Part shown: piece after piece, positions 6,555-13,247 of the stretch
Layout: each line of letters opens with the position of its first letter
Position numbering within the stretch: the stretch's first letter is position 1
Assembly (NCBI GenBank): GCA_013042795.1
Contig: JABDPK010000062.1
Location: forward strand, 1-13,247
DNA: 13,247 nt
DNA from: Saprospiraceae bacterium
Lineage (GTDB): Bacteria; Bacteroidota; Bacteroidia; Chitinophagales; Saprospiraceae
Direction of reading: 5' to 3'
The notes under the pieces: generated by a model
Databases searched by the model: none
What the model saw: only the letters and a program-made list of their open reading frames with translations
What the model was told of the DNA's origin: nothing
Made by a program: the position numbers and the translations under genes

Positions 6555-8411
6555 ATGATTGAACTCGGGAGTGTCATAATCTTAGGGATATTTGCACAAT
6601 GGGTAGCATGGAGGATCAAAGTGCCGGCTATTTTACCTTTGATATTAATTGGATTGGCGGTAGGTCCTTTATCAACCTATATAACAGGAGATGAGCAAAA
6701 ACTCCTTGAACCGATATGGAACAATAACAAAGGGTTATTTCCAGGAGATCATCTATTCCATTTTGTTGAATTAGCCATTGGTATTATTTTGTTTGAAGGA
6801 GGTTTGAGTCTAAAAAGGGAAGAAGTCAAAGAAGTTGGTCCTTCAATAATAAAAATTATCACACTCGGGTCATTGATCACTTTTATCGGTGGTGCGGGTT
6901 TAGCTCATTTCATCATGAATCTTACATGGCCGATCTCGTTCCTCTTCTCAGGATTGATTATCGTAACTGGTCCGACTGTAATTTCTCCCATACTCAGGAA
7001 TTTACCATTGAAACGAAATATTTCAGCCTTATTGAAATGGGAAGGGATCCTTATTGATCCGATCGGAGCACTGGTGGCAGTACTTGTATTCGAGTTTATA
7101 AAATTAACACACGCTGGTGAAGGTAGTTTTGCATTTACAGGTGAAGCTTTAAAACAATTTATATTGATTGCCCTGGTTGGTTCTGCACTTGGTTTCTTCA
7201 GTGCGCATGCACTTAAGCAATTATTAAAACGAGATTGGATACCACATTACTTGCTGACTGTATTTACCCTGGCCTATGTACTTGCAGTATTTATCTTATC
7301 AGGAATTCTTGTTCATGATTCAGGACTTTTAACAGTAGTTATCCTGGGAATGGTGATTGGAAATATAGAAATGCCACATAAGAACGACATTATCTATTTT
7401 GGAGAGTCTATCAGTATTCTTTTGATCGCTGTTTTATTTATACTGCTCGCTGCAAATATTAATATAAGCGACTTGCAATTGCTCCTTGACTGGCGGGTAG
7501 GTATTTTGTTTTTATCTGTGATATTATTGCTTAGACCTTTAGGAGTGTTTTTAAGTACCAGTAGATCAAGCCTAACAACTAAAGAAAAAATGTTTATCAG
7601 TTGGGTAGGACCACGTGGTATAGTTGCAGCGGGTATTGCCTCGCTTTTTGGATTGAAGCTTTTTAATATGGGGATACCGGGAGCTGAGTATATCACGCCT
7701 TTGGTATTCATGATAGTATTGGGGACAGTCATTCTAAATGCGACTACTGCAGGATTGGTTGCCAAATGGTTAGGCGTCTTACTAGCCAAGAGTAATGGCA
7801 TATTGATGGTTGGTGCGCACAGGGCCGCAAGAATTATTGCCAATTATATGAAAAGTCAGGGGCAGCATGTTGTTTTGGTCGACAGCAACAGCAATAATAT
7901 CGATCAGTCAGAAGAGATGGGTCTGGATGCTTTTATAGCAAATATTTATAATGATGATATAAAGAATAATGCTGATTTGAATGATGTCGGATATATTATG
8001 GCACTCACCGGGAGCGCTGATGTAAACGACCATGCGATTAAACATTTCGAAAAAGATTACGGAGAAAATGGGGCTTATCGATTAGTATCCATTAGTGAAC
8101 TTCAGGATCCTGAAAATATAATTGAAGAAGAATGTCTCTTTTCCAGATCTGATGATTTCATCCATTTACTTGAAGTGTCCAGGGATTATCCTGATATCAA
8201 TGAACTTGAGATAACTTCTAACGATCATTTCAAGGATGTACTTGAGAAAATTACGACTGAAATCAAGTCCATCCCAATATTATTGAAGAAGAAAGAAACA
8301 AATGAAATTCAATTGATCCTGGCAAATTCATTAGCCGGGATGGAAGCGGAAGAAGGTGATACGCTGGTTTACCTTGGTAAACCACTTGTAACTGTCGAAG
8401 CTAATGTTTAA
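6555..8411 (+). CDS. Cation:proton antiporter (CPA family) with C-terminal TrkA/RCK-like region
   Basis: The 618-residue protein has an antiporter half of about 12-13 membrane helices (residues 1-400) and a cytoplasmic half (from ~414). Seen motifs are LFEGGLSL around residue 80, TGPTVISPILRNL, WEGILIDPIGAL with the likely ion-binding Asp168, and WVGPRGIVAAG around residue 350. All are hallmarks of NhaP/CPA1-like Na+(K+)/H+ exchangers. The C-terminal half begins NGILMVGAHRAARIIANYM, a Rossmann-like beta-alpha unit, followed by VVLVDSN, as in TrkA-N/RCK regulatory domains. The glycine-rich loop is degenerate (G-A-H-x-A-A), so nucleotide binding is uncertain. It should exchange cations for protons at the inner membrane for pH or salt balance. 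It starts 49 bp after the transporter gene; CTTTG at 6510-6514 might belong to its own promoter, so operon membership is possible but not certain. Confidence 0.9.
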   Translation: MIELGSVIILGIFAQWVAWRIKVPAILPLILIGLAVGPLSTYITGDEQKLLEPIWNNNKGLFPGDHLFHFVELAIGIILFEGGLSLKREEVKEVGPSIIKIITLGSLITFIGGAGLAHFIMNLTWPISFLFSGLIIVTGPTVISPILRNLPLKRNISALLKWEGILIDPIGALVAVLVFEFIKLTHAGEGSFAFTGEALKQFILIALVGSALGFFSAHALKQLLKRDWIPHYLLTVFTLAYVLAVFILSGILVHDSGLLTVVILGMVIGNIEMPHKNDIIYFGESISILLIAVLFILLAANINISDLQLLLDWRVGILFLSVILLLRPLGVFLSTSRSSLTTKEKMFISWVGPRGIVAAGIASLFGLKLFNMGIPGAEYITPLVFMIVLGTVILNATTAGLVAKWLGVLLAKSNGILMVGAHRAARIIANYMKSQGQHVVLVDSNSNNIDQSEEMGLDAFIANIYNDDIKNNADLNDVGYIMALTGSADVNDHAIKHFEKDYGENGAYRLVSISELQDPENIIEEECLFSRSDDFIHLLEVSRDYPDINELEITSNDHFKDVLEKITTEIKSIPILLKKKETNEIQLILANSLAGMEAEEGDTLVYLGKPLVTVEANV

Positions 8412-8428
8412 CAGTCTGTAATAATACC

Positions 8429-8448
8429 TTCTTCCAATAGCTGAAGAA
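8429..8448. terminator. Weak hairpin between convergent genes
   Basis: TTCTTC (8429-8434) and GAAGAA (8443-8448) form a 6-bp stem with an 8-nt loop in the 82-bp gap between the antiporter stop and the stop of the convergent PspC gene. The stem is A/T-rich and has no immediate T-run, so it is at best a weak bidirectional terminator. Confidence 0.2.
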
Positions 8449-8493
8449 TAATTGAAAGTAGTTTTTCCATTGTGCAGTACTTTTAAAGAAATT

Positions 8494-9123
8494 TTATAAG
8501 ACTTTCATTTTGAGATCTTTGCTCAGATCTACAATCTTGTCTTTGATTTCATTGAGACCTTCTTCTACCTTGTTTGCGATACTGTTAATGTTAATATCTT
8601 CTCCGCGCATAGCCAACCTGTCGCTACTTGTTTTTGCTTCAGGCACAGCTATCCAAAGTATGATATAAGGCAATACTCCAATACCACTGATAGCTAGGAT
8701 CACAAATAATATGCGTAAGATAATAGGATCATGGATGCCAAAATATGCAGATAAACCAGAGGCTACTCCAGCAATGACAGAATCATCTGGATCTCTGAAT
8801 AATCGTTTTCCTGTTCTGTATTCAGATTCAATCGTGCTGATTTTTTCTTCTTCAAATTCCAGTTCATCCTGAAAGTCTTCTACCTGCCCCATAACAGCTT
8901 TAACTTTATCAAGCTTTTCAAGTGTGATGATACTCCCGTTTTTCTCATCTTCTTCAAAAAGTTCTGCGATCCTGTTTTCGATATCATACAGGATATCTTC
9001 CATGCCATCTGATTTGGCGAAGTGTTTTTCAATGGATTTCAGGTATTTATCCAGTGCTCCGTATGCATCTTCATTGATAATAAAAGCGCGACCGCCAAGA
9101 TTAATATTTATTACTTTTTTCAT
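8494..9123 (-). CDS. PspC-domain inner-membrane protein (short form)
   Basis: This is a 209-residue protein. Residues 1-100 are a charged N-terminal region (MKKVININLGGRAFIINEDAY, then DILYDIENRIAELFEE) that is conserved ahead of PspC in Bacteroidota. Residues ~106-164 are the PspC domain: RLFRDPDDSVIAGVASGLSAYFG, then a hydrophobic stretch (ILRILFVILAISGIGVLPYIILWIAVP) ending in the typical PEAKT. The last 30 residues (SIANKVEEGLNEIKDKIVDLSKDLK) look like an amphipathic or coiled-coil helix. PspC proteins act in envelope stress responses in other bacteria; the exact role of this branch is not known. Many Bacteroidota relatives are much longer, so this is a compact version, but the frame shows no sign of damage. 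The gene lies 27 bp downstream of the PadR-family gene on the same strand and is almost certainly co-transcribed and repressed by it. Confidence 0.88.
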   Translation of the reverse strand: MKKVININLGGRAFIINEDAYGALDKYLKSIEKHFAKSDGMEDILYDIENRIAELFEEDEKNGSIITLEKLDKVKAVMGQVEDFQDELEFEEEKISTIESEYRTGKRLFRDPDDSVIAGVASGLSAYFGIHDPIILRILFVILAISGIGVLPYIILWIAVPEAKTSSDRLAMRGEDININSIANKVEEGLNEIKDKIVDLSKDLKMKVL

Positions 9124-9150
9124 GTTTTTACTTTTGGATAATGGTTTTTC

Positions 9151-9477
9151 TTATTTCTTAATTGATAATGTAATTGCGTTTTTTAAATCTTCCCAGGTAC
9201 TCATTAATTCGTCCCGAAAACTTTTTCCGGTATCTGTGATCTGGTAGTATTTTCTTGGTGGACCCGACTTGGATTCTTTCCATGAATAAGATAACAGATC
9301 AGCTTTCATTAGCCTGTTAAGTAAAGGATACAAAGTACCTTCAACAACAATCATCTTTGATTTTTTTAACTGATTGATAATATCTGAAGGATACATTTCC
9401 TTTTCAGATATTATAGACAGGACACACAATTCAAGGAGTCCTTTTTTCATTTGTGCTTTTGTGTTCTCTAGTTTCAT
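9151..9477 (-). CDS. PadR-family transcriptional regulator
   Basis: The 108-residue protein matches the small PadR type, a winged-helix repressor with little beyond the DNA-binding domain. Key segments are MKKGLLELCVLSII (helix 1), EMYPSDIINQLKKSKMIVVEGTLYPLLNRLMKADLL (recognition region with the family signature GTLYPLLNRL) and SGPPRKYYQITDTGK (the wing, PRKYYxxTxxG). The first residues MKLENTKAQMKKG match the usual start of Bacteroidota PadR proteins, supporting ATG 9477. It should dimerise and bind a palindromic operator in its own promoter, controlling itself and the PspC gene 27 bp downstream. An operator candidate is present at 9502-9522. The inducing signal is not visible. Confidence 0.93.
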   Translation of the reverse strand: MKLENTKAQMKKGLLELCVLSIISEKEMYPSDIINQLKKSKMIVVEGTLYPLLNRLMKADLLSYSWKESKSGPPRKYYQITDTGKSFRDELMSTWEDLKNAITLSIKK

Positions 9478-9501
9478 AATACAAATATATAATGATATAA
9501 G

Positions 9502-9522
9502 GTACTATGCATTACATAGAAC
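9502..9522. promoter_or_regulatory. Palindromic operator candidate for the PadR regulator
   Basis: GTACTATG (9502-9509) and CATAGAAC (9515-9522) are inverted repeats matching at 7 of 8 positions around a 5-bp centre, 25 bp upstream of the padR-like start. Its size and position fit autoregulation by a dimeric PadR protein. Confidence 0.6.
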
Positions 9523-9526
9523 TATA

Positions 9527-9556
9527 CAAAGCCATTTACTAGATTAACGAAGCAAA
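9527..9556 (-). promoter_or_regulatory. Possible promoter of the padR-pspC operon
   Basis: On the minus strand, TTTG (9556-9553) is followed after 18 bp by TGGCTTTG (9534-9527), close to the Bacteroidota TTTG/TAnnTTTG pair. The operator candidate lies directly downstream, where a bound repressor would block initiation. An exact TATATTTG also occurs at 9489-9482, but only four bases before the ATG. Confidence 0.35.
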
Positions 9557-9565
9557 AAATCGGAC

Positions 9566-9600
9566 AAAAAAAAGGGGTTCAACGATAAGCTGAACCCCTT
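9566..9600 (-). terminator. Rho-independent terminator of the small T9SS cargo gene
   Basis: On the minus strand AAGGGGTTCA (9600-9591), a 9-nt loop and TGAACCCCTT (9581-9572) form a perfect 10-bp stem that runs into an eight-T tract (9573-9566). It lies 19 bp past the stop of the gene at 9620-10312 and separates it from the padR-pspC operon. Confidence 0.92.
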
Positions 9601-9619
9601 CAAATTTATTATTAAAGGA

Positions 9620-10312
9620 TTATTCCTTATTTAGTCTTAATACTTTGATGATATTATTGGATCTATCCAGAATCCTTACCAGGTAGATTCCTCTGTTCAA
9701 CTGTGAAATCTCATGTGACATTCCTGGTCTGTGAGCTTCAGAATACATTCTTTTCCCGATGATATTATATACAATAATGTTACTGACATTACTGTCATTC
9801 TTTAACCTGAAAGAATTTGACGATGGATTCGGATACAGAATCGTATTATCCTCTATTTCTTCAAATTCAGTTGACACTGAATTGCTGACATTATATGAAA
9901 CAGGGAAACTGGCATATATCGAATCTCTTCCACAGCTTTCAAGAATCCTTACTGTAACATCGGCTGTGCCTATGACACCATTCGGATTAATGTATAATTG
10001 AATCGTGGCTGTATCACCGGGTGCAAAATAATTTGTCTGGCTACATGGGCAGGCTTCTACACCCCATACGTAACATAAGTTTATGTCACATAATTTAAAC
10101 TCCCATTCAGCTGGTGCATCATCTCTTTGAATATCCCAGTAAAATTCTATTGTTTCACTTGTCGTATTCTGGATACGTACATTCGTCTTATTCTCTTCCA
10201 CATCCGGAAGAATTTCTACAGAAACACTCTGATCAAGGACCGAAATCTGGCCATTGGTTATAATAGTAGTTAATGTAAATAGAAAGAGTAGAATGTACTT
10301 CATAGGTTTCAC
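9620..10312 (-). CDS. Secreted protein with C-terminal T9SS sorting domain (230 aa)
   Basis: The N-terminus is a Sec signal peptide (MKYILLFLFTLTTIITNGQ) and residues ~157-230 are a type A T9SS sorting domain (ILYPNPSSNSF, VYNIIGKRM, LNRGIYLVRILD, IIKVLRLNK). The protein should cross the outer membrane by T9SS and be attached to the surface or released. The middle (~30-145) is a beta-rich domain with five cysteines around WEFKLCDINLCYVWGVEACPC and PGDTATIQLYINPNG, a pattern I have seen in Bacteroidota secreted proteins; no catalytic motif is visible. Start choice: Met1 (10312) or Met4 (10303). An exact TATATTTG (10328-10321) lies so close that transcription would begin near 10315, leaving almost no leader for Met1, so Met4 may be the true start. 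It is downstream of, but separated by a hairpin from, the Omp28-like gene. Confidence 0.85.
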   Translation of the reverse strand: MKPMKYILLFLFTLTTIITNGQISVLDQSVSVEILPDVEENKTNVRIQNTTSETIEFYWDIQRDDAPAEWEFKLCDINLCYVWGVEACPCSQTNYFAPGDTATIQLYINPNGVIGTADVTVRILESCGRDSIYASFPVSYNVSNSVSTEFEEIEDNTILYPNPSSNSFRLKNDSNVSNIIVYNIIGKRMYSEAHRPGMSHEISQLNRGIYLVRILDRSNNIIKVLRLNKE

Positions 10313-10320
10313 ATTTAGTT

Positions 10321-10328
10321 CAAATATA
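10321..10328 (-). promoter_or_regulatory. TAnnTTTG -7 element of the small T9SS cargo gene
   Basis: The minus strand reads TATATTTG, an exact match to the Bacteroidota -7 consensus, eight bases before the ATG at 10312. No good -33 TTTG is seen at 19-21 bp upstream. Confidence 0.4.
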
Positions 10329-10383
10329 GAGAATTCAATCCAATAATAATTCTTAATAATGCGTTAATGTCTGCTTAAATAGA

Positions 10384-10414
10384 CAAATGCCGGACAAATC
10401 ATGACCGGCATTTG
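10384..10414 (-). terminator. Hairpin after the Omp28-like gene, probable terminator
   Basis: CAAATGCCGG (10384-10393) and CCGGCATTTG (10405-10414) form a perfect 10-bp stem with an 11-nt loop, starting 26 bp past the stop of the 648-aa gene. On the minus strand only a short, interrupted T-rich tail (TCTATTT) follows, so termination may be partial. Confidence 0.65.
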
Positions 10415-10439
10415 ACATTTTTCTATATAAAATGAAATT

Positions 10440-12386
10440 CTACAACTTCGTGAATTTCAATACATTCTGTCCGATTTCAGTTTGGATAGTAATAAAATAC
10501 ATTCCAGAAGCCAGATCAGAAACATTATAATTTTCATTTAGAGTTCTTAAAGAATATGAACCCAGATCTTTTACTTTATTTCCAAGTACATCTGTGATAC
10601 TTACATTATAGTTCACATTTTCAGTAAATCCTAATTCAAGGTTGATAATACTTTCAGTCGGATTCGGATATACTTCAAAGGCAGCCAATTCATCAATTTC
10701 TTCAACTGAAGAAGTCATGAAAGGAATCTCTCTTTCAATATATGCGTTGTATGCTGCACTTTCATTATCATTATCCAATACAACAGCTATTGCGTTAAGC
10801 TTTGTCATATCATGGTCAGCAGGGATCATATAGCTCAAAGTATGTGTATATGTTTCACCGGCAGTAATTGTTGCAGGAACTAATGTAGCGTCACCATAAA
10901 ATCCTCCAACTGAACCTCTGAGTGTATGATTGTATTCGATGTCACCTCCTGAAGCAGGGTTTGCCAGGTTTTCCCAACCGCCCATAGGACCTTGTCCTCC
11001 ACCGGCGTAGTTATTGGCTTGTCTGTAATCAAATGAATCACCTACAACATGATCTTCAGTAATCAGAACAGCTACAGAATAGTTTGCATCAATATTTGAA
11101 TGAGCAGTTATTGCTAAATCCAGGACCATTTCTCTTGTATCCATATTGATCTGCGCGTCCAGGCTTAAACCGATTGGAGAAGGCCTGTTTCTTGTGAAAG
11201 TCCTCAAGTCTTCACCAAAAGTGATCATATCATCTATGCCTGGGATACCTGGATTAGCTGATCTGTCAACTACCAAAGTAGGGAATCCTGAGACCAGGCC
11301 TACATACTCCTGTGCATATGAAGATACTTCCATTGGATCTGGCCATGTAGACTGACCAACATGTATAGCAGCACCAGCGAATGTTTCAGCAAAATTTTCT
11401 TCCATTAGGTCCATGAAAACAGCTCCTCTTGGACACCATGGGCACCAGGTACCTGTTGATTCTTCCACAAAAACCTGTTTGCCTGGAGGATCCAAAACAC
11501 CGGTCAATTCAGCTCTTGCACCATTATTTGATGCATCCTCATCAGCGACACCATTTGGCATCTGGATGTCAATAGTGACATCAAAATTGGTAGGTTCTGC
11601 TAAAGTTACGGGAATTGAAAAATCTGTTGACTCAAGTGGTCCTACATCAACGCCGGTAACCGTTTCCGTAATTGTGTTTGAACCATCGTTGATCACAACA
11701 TCAAATTGTGTCAGGTTTTGTCCACCAACGTTTACAATGCTACCAGATACATTAAGTGGTGTGGCAACATCAGTAAATCTGTAAATATTGTCAAGCTCTA
11801 ATCTTACATCATTTGCTGAAGGTACTCTCAGGACAACATTATCCAAAGCTGCACCAAATAACCATCCACCGTTGTCTGTATACCTGAACGAAAAGTTAAC
11901 TGAGGCGTTTCCAACAGCGTCCGATACATTATATACAGCAGATCTCCATAAAATGCTTCCGTCTCCGGTTATTTCTGTCAACTGTTCCCATGTTGTGCCT
12001 CCATCATAAGAGACATCAAGGAAAAGTGCTTCAGCAACACCATAGGTTCCCTGGGCATAAGCAATGTCAAAATTCAAAAAGACAGCGCCGGACATCATAG
12101 ATAAATCTACAGCAGGCATAATCAACCTGTCCGAACTTTTATCGCAATTACAGGCATCATCATTGGTAGCAATAAATGTTGTACCGTCTTCAGGATCTGA
12201 GACAGGCCAGAACTGAGAGCCTAAACTTGCCGAACTACCAACGACCCAACCACCGTCAGTGGCACTTGTCTCTACGGACCAGTCCATTGGTAATGTACCA
12301 TTGAAATTTTCTTCTACCAATACTTGTGCAAACATCATTGTGGCAGAGAAAACCAATGTCATTATCGAGAGTAAATATCTTTTCAT
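10440..12386 (-). CDS. T9SS-exported adhesin/Omp28-like protein with thioredoxin-type CPWC motif (648 aa)
   Basis: Domains in order: signal peptide (MKRYLLSIMTLVFSATMMFAQ, 1-21); a jelly-roll 'cleaved adhesin/choice-of-anchor J' type domain (~22-190; NFNGTLPMDWSVE, LDVSYDGGTTWEQL, GALDNVVLRV); an Ig/CARDB-like domain (~193-300; NVSGSIVNVGGQNL, ADEDASNNGARAEL); an Omp28-related, thioredoxin-like region (~305-560) beginning VFVEESTGTWCPWCPRG with the C315-P-W-C318 motif; and a T9SS type A sorting domain (~569-648; FEVYPNPTESIINL, ITDVLGNKVKDLG, LASGMYFITIQT). It is expected on the cell surface. The CxxC could be redox-active or a structural disulfide; Omp28-family function is not well defined. 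The frame is intact and the start follows an A/T-rich region without a Shine-Dalgarno. A hairpin follows the stop, so it is probably a single-gene transcript. Confidence 0.88.
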   Translation of the reverse strand: MKRYLLSIMTLVFSATMMFAQVLVEENFNGTLPMDWSVETSATDGGWVVGSSASLGSQFWPVSDPEDGTTFIATNDDACNCDKSSDRLIMPAVDLSMMSGAVFLNFDIAYAQGTYGVAEALFLDVSYDGGTTWEQLTEITGDGSILWRSAVYNVSDAVGNASVNFSFRYTDNGGWLFGAALDNVVLRVPSANDVRLELDNIYRFTDVATPLNVSGSIVNVGGQNLTQFDVVINDGSNTITETVTGVDVGPLESTDFSIPVTLAEPTNFDVTIDIQMPNGVADEDASNNGARAELTGVLDPPGKQVFVEESTGTWCPWCPRGAVFMDLMEENFAETFAGAAIHVGQSTWPDPMEVSSYAQEYVGLVSGFPTLVVDRSANPGIPGIDDMITFGEDLRTFTRNRPSPIGLSLDAQINMDTREMVLDLAITAHSNIDANYSVAVLITEDHVVGDSFDYRQANNYAGGGQGPMGGWENLANPASGGDIEYNHTLRGSVGGFYGDATLVPATITAGETYTHTLSYMIPADHDMTKLNAIAVVLDNDNESAAYNAYIEREIPFMTSSVEEIDELAAFEVYPNPTESIINLELGFTENVNYNVSITDVLGNKVKDLGSYSLRTLNENYNVSDLASGMYFITIQTEIGQNVLKFTKL

Positions 12387-12583
12387 GTACTAAAACTTTT
12401 AGATTAATTAAATATTGAAAGTCGATAAAGATAATTCAATTTTAAAAAGAGCCTTAATATTAGGCTAATTTTGTTTTAATACGGGCTGTCTCACAAACGA
12501 CAAAACAAAAGATGGTAAATAGCTTGATTAGAGCAATATGCCTGTAAGTATATCAAGTTTGACTAAAAAATATACTGAATCTT
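12387..12583. promoter_or_regulatory. Divergent promoter region
   Basis: This 197-bp A/T-rich gap must hold promoters for both flanking genes. On the plus strand TAATTTTG (12466-12473) matches the TAnnTTTG -7 word, with only TTTTA at the expected -33 place. On the minus strand TATCTTTA (12433-12426) is a near match about 39 bp before the ATG at 12386. The stretch 12483-12497 resembles an insertion-sequence end. Confidence 0.35.
12483..12510. mobile_element. Possible solitary insertion-sequence end
   Basis: GGGCTGTCTCACAAA resembles the terminal inverted repeats of some transposons in this phylum (IS1182-like ends of the GGGCTGTCTCAAA type, from memory). No transposase gene and no matching opposite end are present, so it would be a remnant or a chance match. 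Confidence 0.2.
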
Positions 12584-13247
12584 ATGAAAGTTGTCATTAT
12601 TGGTAATGGTATCAGCGGTATCACAGCAGCAAGGTGGATCAGGAAACTGAGTGATTATGACATCAAAGTGATCTCATCTGAATCCGAGTTTTTTTATTCC
12701 CGGACTGCATTGATGTATATCTATATGGGCCATATGAGGCAAGCGGATACCCAACCATACGAGGAGTGGTTCTGGAAAAAGAACAGGATTGACTTGCATT
12801 TGGACCATGTTGACAATATTGACTTCAGTCAAAAACGATTGAAGCTAAGATCAGGGATAAGCGAGAGCTATGACAAGCTTATTATAGCCACCGGATCAAG
12901 TCCGAATAAATTCGGATGGCCCGGCCAGGAGCTGGAAGCGGTCCATGGACTCTATTCATTACAGGATCTTGAGCAAATGGAAATCTATTCAAAAGATTTA
13001 AAGCGTGCTGTAATCGTGGGCGGTGGCCTGATCGGGATTGAAATGGCAGAAATGTTCAGATCACGCAATATTGATGTAACTATGCTCGTCAGGGAAAGCA
13101 GTTATTGGAATAATGTATTACCGGAAGAAGAGGCTGAAATGATCAGCAGGCATATAAGAAAACATCATATAGATCTTCGGCTCGGTCTAAACCTTCATGA
13201 AATTTTGGGTGATGAAAAAGGAAAGGCTTGTGCCGTCACCATTAAAG
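12584..13247 (+). CDS. FAD/NAD(P)-dependent pyridine nucleotide-disulfide oxidoreductase, N-terminal part (cut by right edge)
   Basis: The ATG at 12584 opens a frame of 221 codons that continues past the window. Residues 1-20 (MKVVIIGNGISGITAARWI) are the FAD-binding Rossmann fold with GNGISG at 7-12. LIIATGSSPNKFGWPG (99-114) carries the ATG motif found after the FAD domain. RAVIVGGGLIGIEMAEMF (141-158) is the second Rossmann fold with GGGLIG at 146-151, binding NAD(P)H. This matches class I pyridine nucleotide-disulfide oxidoreductases of the rubredoxin/ferredoxin reductase or NirB-like type. There is no CxxxxC disulfide pair near residue 40 (the sequence is SEFFYSRTALMYIYMG), so it is not a glutathione- or lipoamide-type enzyme. 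A cytoplasmic electron-transfer role is likely; the partner is outside the window. Its promoter lies in the gap shared with the Omp28-like gene. Confidence 0.85.
   Translation, partial: MKVVIIGNGISGITAARWIRKLSDYDIKVISSESEFFYSRTALMYIYMGHMRQADTQPYEEWFWKKNRIDLHLDHVDNIDFSQKRLKLRSGISESYDKLIIATGSSPNKFGWPGQELEAVHGLYSLQDLEQMEIYSKDLKRAVIVGGGLIGIEMAEMFRSRNIDVTMLVRESSYWNNVLPEEEAEMISRHIRKHHIDLRLGLNLHEILGDEKGKACAVTIK

Noticed and set aside
7394..7843. Minus-strand 149-codon frame
   Set aside because: It lies opposite the conserved antiporter motifs, including GPRG, so it is a shadow.
11413..11784. Plus-strand 123-codon frame
   Set aside because: It is antisense to the Omp28-like gene, whose frame has a signal peptide, CPWC motif and sorting domain.
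12181..12220. GAGACAGGCC as the opposite end of the possible insertion-sequence terminus
   Set aside because: It lies inside the intact 648-aa coding sequence and matches only a few bases, so it is best explained by chance.

Overview
The window looks like a piece of a Bacteroidota chromosome, probably from a free-living, respiring member of the Saprospiria/Chitinophagia type. The evidence is two secreted proteins ending in type IX secretion (T9SS) sorting domains, an Omp28-like protein, an EGF-like secreted protein with the start of a 'YxGGLIFYL' domain, a PadR-PspC pair, Bacteroidota-style TAnnTTTG promoter words, and almost no Shine-Dalgarno sequences. The lineage below phylum is inferred from protein style, not from a marker gene.

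Layout. Positions 1-427 (minus) hold the N-terminal part of a secreted EGF-like protein that runs off the left edge. Positions about 492-1177 hold a tandem array of four units of about 171-172 bp, each with two G/C-rich inverted-repeat arms. The last unit runs into the 3' end of a small minus-strand gene of unknown function (1147-1488). A co-directional block of three plus-strand genes follows: a 1211-residue multidomain lipoprotein (conserved N-terminal module, cytochrome c, PA14, beta-propeller, Ig-like region, DUF1080/3-keto-disaccharide hydrolase), an MFS transporter of the nucleoside:H+ symporter family 21 bp downstream, and a CPA-type cation:proton antiporter with a TrkA-like C-terminal region. 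Convergent to these are a short PspC-domain protein and its PadR-family repressor (minus), with a palindromic operator candidate upstream. Two T9SS cargo genes (minus) follow, each with a hairpin just past its stop codon: a 230-aa small cargo protein and a 648-aa adhesin/Omp28 protein with a CPWC motif. At the right edge a plus-strand FAD/NAD-dependent oxidoreductase begins and is cut by the window end.

How the genes may work together. The most interesting unit is the big lipoprotein plus transporter. One polypeptide carries a heme-c electron acceptor, a PA14 module (often carbohydrate-binding), a sugar-dehydrogenase-like propeller and a DUF1080 domain of the family that hydrolyses 3-keto-glycosides. 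The adjacent transporter could import the product. This suggests an 'oxidise, then hydrolyse, then import' sugar-scavenging module at the cell surface or in the periplasm. The antiporter may simply follow, or may support ion/proton balance. PadR-PspC is a self-contained envelope-stress-type module. No complete mobile element, CRISPR array, tRNA or rRNA gene was seen.
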